Positions 5,089 through 9,814 of a DNA stretch of 9,814 nt are shown in pieces. The stretch is taken from NCBI GenBank assembly GCA_964499425.1, contig CAZCLD010000052.1, forward strand, positions 1 to 9,814, read 5' to 3'. Each line of letters begins with the position of its first letter. The first letter of the stretch is position 1. The notes beneath the pieces were generated by a model. The model ran no database searches, was not told where the DNA came from, and was given only the letters and a program-made list of their open reading frames with translations. Source of the stretch: JAQBYK01 sp964499425. Lineage in GTDB: Bacteria; Patescibacteriota; Gracilibacteria; UBA1369; LOWO2-01-FULL-3. The position numbers were made by a program, and so were the translations under genes.

Positions 5089-6458
5089 TATTTCTTAGGT
5101 AAGTACTTATCAATGTGTTCGTCTTTGACACGTTTTAGTTCGTTCTTTGGGAGTGTGGTCATGAGATCCCAGCTAAGGTCTAGTGTTTCTGCGATACTTC
5201 TGTCTTCTCCTTCTTCCTGAGTGATGAATCTTTCCTCAAAATCTTTGGCGAATTTCAAAAATTTAAGATCGATGTCTGAGAGAGCGGATTCTCCGAGAAT
5301 GATCGCGAGATCTCTTACCTCTAGTCCACGAGCAAATGAAGCGTACATTTGTGCAAAAACTCCTTCGTGGTCTTCACGGGTGATTTTTCTCGCTGTTGGA
5401 GAAAGGCGACTCAAAGAGGGGAGAACGTTTACTGGTGGGTAGATCCCTTCACCGTGTAATCCTCTTGAAAGCACGATTTGGCCTTCGGTAATATATCCGG
5501 TTAAATCTGGAATTGGATGGGTGATATCGTCTTCGGGCATTGTTAAAATTGGGATTTGGGTAATGGATCCGTCCTTTCCTTTTACACGTCCGGCTCGTTC
5601 ATAGATTGTGGCTAGATCTGTGTAGAGATAACCTGGATATCCACGACGACCAGGTACTTCTTTACGAGCAGCAGATACTTCACGCAATGCCTCACAATAG
5701 TTTGTGAGATCGCTAAGAATTACAAGTACGTGCATGCCTTTTTCAAAGGCCAGGTATTCGGCTGTAGTTAGGGCTAAACGAGGTGTTGCAATACGTTCGA
5801 CAACAGGGTCAGCTGCTGTGTTGATGAATAGTACTGAACGATTGATGGCTCCGGTCTTCTTAAATTCGTTGATGAAGTACTCTGATTCTTCAAAAGTTAC
5901 ACCCATTGCACCAAAAACTACGGCGAATTCTCCTTTTTCATCTCCACCTACTTTGGCTTGTCTAGCGATTTGGGCTGCTACACGTGAATGTGGCAGACCA
6001 GCACCTGAAAAGATCGGTAATTTTTGTCCACGTACGAGAGTGTTGAGACAGTCGATTGTTGAAATACCAGTTTGGATGAAGTCGTTTGGAAAGTCTCTTG
6101 AATATGGATTGATTGGTGCGCCTGAGATATTGAGTTTTTTCTCAGGAATGATCTCTGGCCCGTCATCTAATGGGGAGCCGCTTCCGGAGAAAATTCGTCC
6201 GAGCATGTCCTGGGAAACGCCTATTTCAAGAGGTTTTCCGAGGAATTTAGCTTTTGTGCCTTCAGTTGTTACACCCTGGGTGCTTTCGAACATCTGGACC
6301 AGTGCTTTATCTCCATGGATTTCTAGGACTTTACCCATACGTTTTGAACCGTCAGGTGTTGTCATCTCGACAAGCTCTTCGTATTTGACTCCTTCAACGC
6401 CTTCGACCAGGATTAGTGGTCCGGCAATGGATTTTAGAGTTTTATATTCTTTTTGCAT
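5088..6458 (-). CDS. atpB: V/A-type ATP synthase subunit B (non-catalytic)
   Basis: A 456-residue non-catalytic nucleotide-binding-fold subunit that alternates with A in the A3B3 head. An N-terminal beta barrel (about 1-75) leads into the central domain. In place of a working P-loop it has SGAGLPHSR (151-159), without the Lys-Thr of a Walker A; this marks it as B rather than A. YLYTDLATIYERAGR and LPSLSRL, the latter bearing the arginine that reaches into the catalytic site of A, are both present, as is the conserved DITHPIPDLTGYITEGQ stretch. Length is normal. The start ATG at 6458 lies 25 bp after the A stop and has no clear Shine-Dalgarno sequence. Archaeal/V-type naming is used; this is not the F-type atpB. 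Confidence 0.97.
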   Translation of the reverse strand: MQKEYKTLKSIAGPLILVEGVEGVKYEELVEMTTPDGSKRMGKVLEIHGDKALVQMFESTQGVTTEGTKAKFLGKPLEIGVSQDMLGRIFSGSGSPLDDGPEIIPEKKLNISGAPINPYSRDFPNDFIQTGISTIDCLNTLVRGQKLPIFSGAGLPHSRVAAQIARQAKVGGDEKGEFAVVFGAMGVTFEESEYFINEFKKTGAINRSVLFINTAADPVVERIATPRLALTTAEYLAFEKGMHVLVILSDLTNYCEALREVSAARKEVPGRRGYPGYLYTDLATIYERAGRVKGKDGSITQIPILTMPEDDITHPIPDLTGYITEGQIVLSRGLHGEGIYPPVNVLPSLSRLSPTARKITREDHEGVFAQMYASFARGLEVRDLAIILGESALSDIDLKFLKFAKDFEERFITQEEGEDRSIAETLDLSWDLMTTLPKNELKRVKDEHIDKYLPKK

Positions 6459-6483
6459 GATGGGGGATTAAATTTAAAATTAT

Positions 6484-8250
6484 TTATACTTTAGTTCCTA
6501 ATTGAGATATCTCTTTTATAACCTCTTTCTCCAGGGCCTCGAATTTATCTAATTCATCAGGCTTTATGTCTTTGCATTTGACCACTTTTTGCATCACTGG
6601 TAGTGAAAGGAGATCATCGAATTCAAAATCTTCTTTTTCTACTATTTTGGATGCTTCTCTAAAGATTGCCATAATACATCTGAGTACCCAGTATTGTTTT
6701 TTGTGTGGAGTGTATGCGTCTTCACGGTCAAATGCGTTTTGGAATAAGAAGTCTTCACGGATTGATTTGGCTGTTTCAAGGACTAGTCTTTCTTTTGGGG
6801 AAAGTGCATCCATTCCTACTAAACGGACGATTTCTTCAAGTTGTGCTTCTTGCTGGAGAAGTGTCATAGCTTCCTCACGAATCTTTGCGTAGTCTTCTGC
6901 GACTTCTTTCTTCCAATAGTCGGCAACATTGTCTAGATAAAGGGAATAACTGCTTAGCCAGTTGATCGCTGGAAAGTGACGTTTGTAAGCCAGTTTTGCG
7001 TCTAATCCCCAGAAAACTTTAGTTACACGTAGGGTATTTTGAGTTACTGGTTCGGATAGATCTCCACCTGGAGGGGAGACGGCGCCTATAGCTGTTACTG
7101 AACCATTTCTCTTATCAGATCCCATGCAGACTATTGCACCTGCTCTTTCGTAGAATTCGGCGGTTTTTGATCCTAAATAAGCTGGATAGCCTTCTTCACC
7201 TGGCATTTCTTCCAAACGACCGGACATTTCTCGGAGAGCTTCTGCCCAACGAGAAGTAGAGTCGGCCATCAAAGCTACATTGTAGCCCATATCACGGTAG
7301 TATTCTGCGATGGTGATACCTGTGTAGACTGATGCTTCACGGGCCGCTACAGGCATGTTAGAAGTGTTTGCGATTAGAATTGTACGTTTCATGAGTGGTT
7401 CACCAGTATTTGGGTCTTCAAGTTCTGGGAATTCAATTAAAACCTCGGTCATCTCGTTTCCACGTTCTCCGCATCCGATATATACGATTACTTGGGCGTC
7501 GCAGTATTTAGCGAGTGATTGTTGTGTAACTGTTTTTCCGGCTCCGAAGGGACCTGGGATGCAGCCTGCACCACCTTTTACCATTGGAAAAAGTGTATCT
7601 AGTATTCTTGCTCCAGTTACGAGTGGTTCACTTGGAATTCTCTTTGCCTGAAATGGGCGAGGTCTTCTGATAGACCATTTTTGTACCATTGTTAGCTCAT
7701 GAGATTTGCCGTTTTCATCTTTCACTGTTGCGATCACATCTTTAAGTGTAAATGAACCGCTTTCTATGTTGGTTATTTCCGCTTTTGAAATGGTTGGAGG
7801 AACCATTATTTTGTGGCTTATCAGGTTTGTTTCTTGCACTTCTCCAAGAATGTCACCGGCTATGACTTTGTCACCTTTGCTGGCAGTAGGTTTGAAATCC
7901 CACTTTTTGTTGTAGTCTAATGCTGGTACGTCGATACCTCTGTTTATGAATGCTCCGGCTTCTTTTTCGATGGATTTAAGTGGTCTTTGGATTCCGTCGT
8001 AGATTGAGGTTAGAAGTCCAGGTCCAAGGTCAACGGACATTGTTTGTCCGGTTAAGTAGACTGGATCTCCGGGGCCGATGCCTGTGGTTTCTTCGTAAAC
8101 CTGAATGGAAGCTTCATCTTCGTTCAATTCGATGATCTCTCCCATCAGTTTTTCGTTCGAAACGCGGACTACCTCAAACATCTTGGCATTTTTCATGCCA
8201 CTTGCGACAACGAGTGGTCCTGATACTTTTACAATAGTTCCTTTATCCAT
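6484..8250 (-). CDS. atpA: V/A-type ATP synthase subunit A (catalytic)
   Basis: A 588-residue catalytic subunit. An N-terminal barrel is followed by the extra 'non-homologous' insert of about 90 residues (roughly 110-200) that separates V/A-type A from F-type beta. Walker A is GPFGAGKT at 233-240 with Lys239. GERGNE starts at 261, where Glu262 matches the catalytic glutamate position. The Walker B region reads VALMADSTSRWAEALRE, followed by GRLEEMPGEEGYPAYL. All catalytic residues I can place are intact, so an active ATPase/synthase is expected. The gene lies 24 bp after F and 25 bp before B in the operon. No Shine-Dalgarno sequence is visible at the start; the leader is AT-rich. Whether the enzyme pumps H+ or Na+ cannot be judged because the K ring subunit is outside the window. 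Confidence 0.98.
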   Translation of the reverse strand: MDKGTIVKVSGPLVVASGMKNAKMFEVVRVSNEKLMGEIIELNEDEASIQVYEETTGIGPGDPVYLTGQTMSVDLGPGLLTSIYDGIQRPLKSIEKEAGAFINRGIDVPALDYNKKWDFKPTASKGDKVIAGDILGEVQETNLISHKIMVPPTISKAEITNIESGSFTLKDVIATVKDENGKSHELTMVQKWSIRRPRPFQAKRIPSEPLVTGARILDTLFPMVKGGAGCIPGPFGAGKTVTQQSLAKYCDAQVIVYIGCGERGNEMTEVLIEFPELEDPNTGEPLMKRTILIANTSNMPVAAREASVYTGITIAEYYRDMGYNVALMADSTSRWAEALREMSGRLEEMPGEEGYPAYLGSKTAEFYERAGAIVCMGSDKRNGSVTAIGAVSPPGGDLSEPVTQNTLRVTKVFWGLDAKLAYKRHFPAINWLSSYSLYLDNVADYWKKEVAEDYAKIREEAMTLLQQEAQLEEIVRLVGMDALSPKERLVLETAKSIREDFLFQNAFDREDAYTPHKKQYWVLRCIMAIFREASKIVEKEDFEFDDLLSLPVMQKVVKCKDIKPDELDKFEALEKEVIKEISQLGTKV

Positions 8251-8274
8251 GGTTGTTGATTATTAGTTAATAAA

Positions 8275-8625
8275 TTAATCTCCCATAATATCTGATCCCA
8301 CTGCTTGTTCTACCATTTTGCCGATACGTGATAGGCCATACTTGGTAGCGCCTTTAGAGCTTGGCACAGGGATTATTGCTGGGAGGGATGATAGGCTTAG
8401 TTTTTTGTAATCATCTTTCTTGATGTTCATTGCTAGTTCTTCAGTTATAAAGATGATTGCGTACTTAGGCTTTGTTTCGCCTTTTATTTCGATTGTTTCT
8501 GCTTTTAAATCGAATAATAGGGTAGTGGCCTCTTCAGTAGTGTTGGCATTAAAGGTTTCTAACCCCAGAGCTTTGAAGCCGAGGATAGTTTCTTTATTAC
8601 CTATGATTGCGATTGAGTAATTCAT
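8275..8625 (-). CDS. atpF: V/A-type ATP synthase subunit F (rotor, regulatory)
   Basis: A 116-residue subunit F, the small Rossmann-like protein that binds D in the central shaft and modulates ATPase activity. It shows the N-terminal strand and loop YSIAIIGNKETILGFKALG, the central strand YAIIFITEELA, and the typical ending LPAIIPVPSS followed by IGKMVEQAVGSDI. Length is normal, at roughly 100-115 residues for the family. Its ATG overlaps the TGA stop of C as ATGA, so translation is probably coupled. It follows the usual order C-F-A. Confidence 0.93.
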   Translation of the reverse strand: MNYSIAIIGNKETILGFKALGLETFNANTTEEATTLLFDLKAETIEIKGETKPKYAIIFITEELAMNIKKDDYKKLSLSSLPAIIPVPSSKGATKYGLSRIGKMVEQAVGSDIMGD

Positions 8626-9653
8626 GAATACAAGTTTCTGAGACGACTCCTGATTTCTTCAGGATCGAACTCGTTTAGTTTATTAATGAGGATCATTCTG
8701 ATGATCAGTGCGTTGTTCTTTTTTGCTAAGAAATAAGCGATGAGGGGTTCTGGTCCAAATGGGATCAGTTTTGCTTTTTTGATGAAGTCAGTTAGGTGGT
8801 TTTCGATTTCTTTTTCCAAGTGTATGAATGTTTTTTCGTCTTCGTAGTGTTTGTGTCCTTCTTCGATGATTTTGGCATATGGAGTTCCTCTAAAAAGCTC
8901 TGGAAACTCACTTAAATTGTGTGTATATGCGTCTTTGAACTTGCTATAAGGAATTTGACCATGCCAGAGGAAAGCGATTTCAAAGAGATCCAGGTCTTTT
9001 TCTTGTGACTTCATTCGGAAAAACAGCTTGATGTTACTGAGGTCAATGAGTTTTTGTGTGTAATTGATTAAAAATTCATTTTTAGAATCTTTGGCAATAT
9101 TATGAATAATTTTCATTAGCTTTTGATCCAAATAGAGGTCTATGACTTGTGGATTTTTCTCTTTTTCAAAATGTACTTCAACTTTTTTTATTTTCTTCTT
9201 TAGATACACCTCTGTCCTTTCTTTTAGGCCAAAAGCCGTGTTCTCTTCGTCGAAAATAAACTTTTTGAGAGCATTTATGGCAATAGCTCCCATATTATTA
9301 AGTAAGTTTTCGACATCTTCGAATTTGCGATCTGACAATTTTGCTTTAACTAGAGTTTTAATGTTGTGAAAATCGTATTGATGCCAAAGTATATTTAATA
9401 TTCTTTGGTCGGGAGTGGCTTTTATCAGTGTTTCTTTTATTTCTATCAACCCTTCGTCGATAACTTTTTGGAAATCACTAACATTTTCAATCCCAGTTTT
9501 GTTGTCTGCGTAGTCGAATTCGTTAAGAATGCGAAATGAATCTTTCGCATCTTTGGCTAGCATCATGCGATCTACTTCGTTCTCGCCGAGAAGCAATGTC
9601 TCAAGAGTTCGAATTAGGGCTACACTGTAAGCAAAATCGTGCTTGTTTATCAT
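8622..9653 (-). CDS. atpC: V/A-type ATP synthase subunit C (socket to membrane ring)
   Basis: A 343-residue subunit C (V-ATPase d-like). This all-helical, three-lobed socket links the D-F shaft to the membrane K ring. Visible family features are an early R-x-x-E stretch (RTLETLLL, 15-22), WHQYDFHNIKTLVKAKL, and WHGQIPYSKF. The strongest is the C-terminal signature starting FGPEPLIAYF at 299 and running to RSRLRNLY at the end. The protein is soluble with no transmembrane segment, and of normal length. Both ends use ATGA overlaps: with the E stop upstream and the F start downstream. The tight coupling fits 1:1 production with F. Confidence 0.94.
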   Translation of the reverse strand: MINKHDFAYSVALIRTLETLLLGENEVDRMMLAKDAKDSFRILNEFDYADNKTGIENVSDFQKVIDEGLIEIKETLIKATPDQRILNILWHQYDFHNIKTLVKAKLSDRKFEDVENLLNNMGAIAINALKKFIFDEENTAFGLKERTEVYLKKKIKKVEVHFEKEKNPQVIDLYLDQKLMKIIHNIAKDSKNEFLINYTQKLIDLSNIKLFFRMKSQEKDLDLFEIAFLWHGQIPYSKFKDAYTHNLSEFPELFRGTPYAKIIEEGHKHYEDEKTFIHLEKEIENHLTDFIKKAKLIPFGPEPLIAYFLAKKNNALIIRMILINKLNEFDPEEIRSRLRNLYS

Positions 9654-9814
9654 TGAAAAAGCAATTTATTAAGTTCAATTTCTAGATCTTCTTTCATTTG
9701 GCTTTTGACGATAGTCTCAAACGAATTATCTATTTCAACCTTGTCAGTTTTGAGAATGAATCCGCCTCCAATGTCGCTACTTTTCTCGGATAAGAAAAAT
9801 TTCTTGCCAGAGTT
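9650..9814 (-). CDS. atpE: V/A-type ATP synthase subunit E (peripheral stator), C-terminal part only
   Basis: Reading the minus strand from the window edge, an uninterrupted frame gives 54 residues and then TGA at 9652-9650. The residues DIGGGFIL are followed by an acidic segment and SFETIV, ending EDLEIELNKLLF. This is the globular C-terminal domain of subunit E, whose typical pattern is GGF-x-L, then I-x-x-D-N-S-F, then a helix ending in L-F. E pairs with a small G/H-type subunit to form the outer stalk that holds the A3B3 head. The stop overlaps the C start as ATGA. The N-terminal ~130-150 residues lie beyond the right edge. Position immediately before C supports the call. Confidence 0.85.
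   Translation of the reverse strand, partial: NSGKKFFLSEKSSDIGGGFILKTDKVEIDNSFETIVKSQMKEDLEIELNKLLFQ

Noticed and set aside
5704..6471. Long + strand open frame (255 codons) antisense to ATPase subunit B
   Set aside because: Its residues resemble no family, it lies wholly within a highly conserved gene, and it ends at the B start region. It is a shadow of B's codon bias.
1..9814. Recoded TGA (Gracilibacteria-like) genetic code
   Set aside because: E and C end in TGA at the positions expected for their families, and none of the genes needs TGA read through. Standard code suffices.
1..9814. CRISPR arrays, tRNA/rRNA genes, insertion sequences, long direct repeats
   Set aside because: Coding sequence covers nearly everything, and no repeated units, terminal inverted repeats, transposase motifs or cloverleaf-like segments were seen.

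Overview
The window joins two unrelated gene blocks that converge tail to tail at 4393-4396. The left block (+ strand, 1-4396) is a tight run of six surface-glycan type genes: a 5'-truncated class II aldolase, two paralogous nucleotidyltransferases, a SAM methyltransferase, a GT2 glycosyltransferase and a small phosphodiesterase-like protein. Neighbours are separated by 1-3 bp or overlap by 8-11 bp. The right block (- strand, 9814-4393) is most of a V/A-type ATPase operon in the order E (partial), C, F, A, B, D. No RNA gene, mobile element or CRISPR is visible. No non-coding stretch longer than about 60 bp exists, so neither operon's promoter is in the window.

Organism: an AT-rich prokaryote using the standard code, with TGA and TAA as stops. 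Clear Shine-Dalgarno sequences are scarce. The Thermus/archaeal-like V/A-ATPase order beside polysaccharide genes fits a bacterium that carries a V-type ATPase instead of, or besides, an F-type one (some anaerobes, spirochaete-like or candidate-phylum lineages). An archaeon is not excluded, and I cannot name a phylum from this sequence alone.

Left operon: the aldolase could make or cleave a short phosphorylated sugar. The two nucleotidyltransferases could activate sugar- or polyol-phosphates as NDP derivatives. The GT2 enzyme would transfer a residue, and the methyltransferase may decorate the product. The GDPD/PI-PLC-like protein could act on a phosphodiester in the same glycan. The combination suggests an unusual nucleotide-activated building block for a capsule, LPS-like or cell-wall glycan. 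The substrate is not readable from sequence.

Right operon: A and B form the A3B3 ATPase head, D and F the central rotor shaft, C the socket onto the membrane ring, and E part of the peripheral stator. The membrane subunits I and K are not downstream of D, so they should lie beyond the right edge. The only notable spacer is the 56 bp between B and D, which holds an imperfect hairpin and a 13-codon mini-ORF coupled to the B stop. The first ~50 bases of the window are abnormally GC-rich and look like a damaged contig end.
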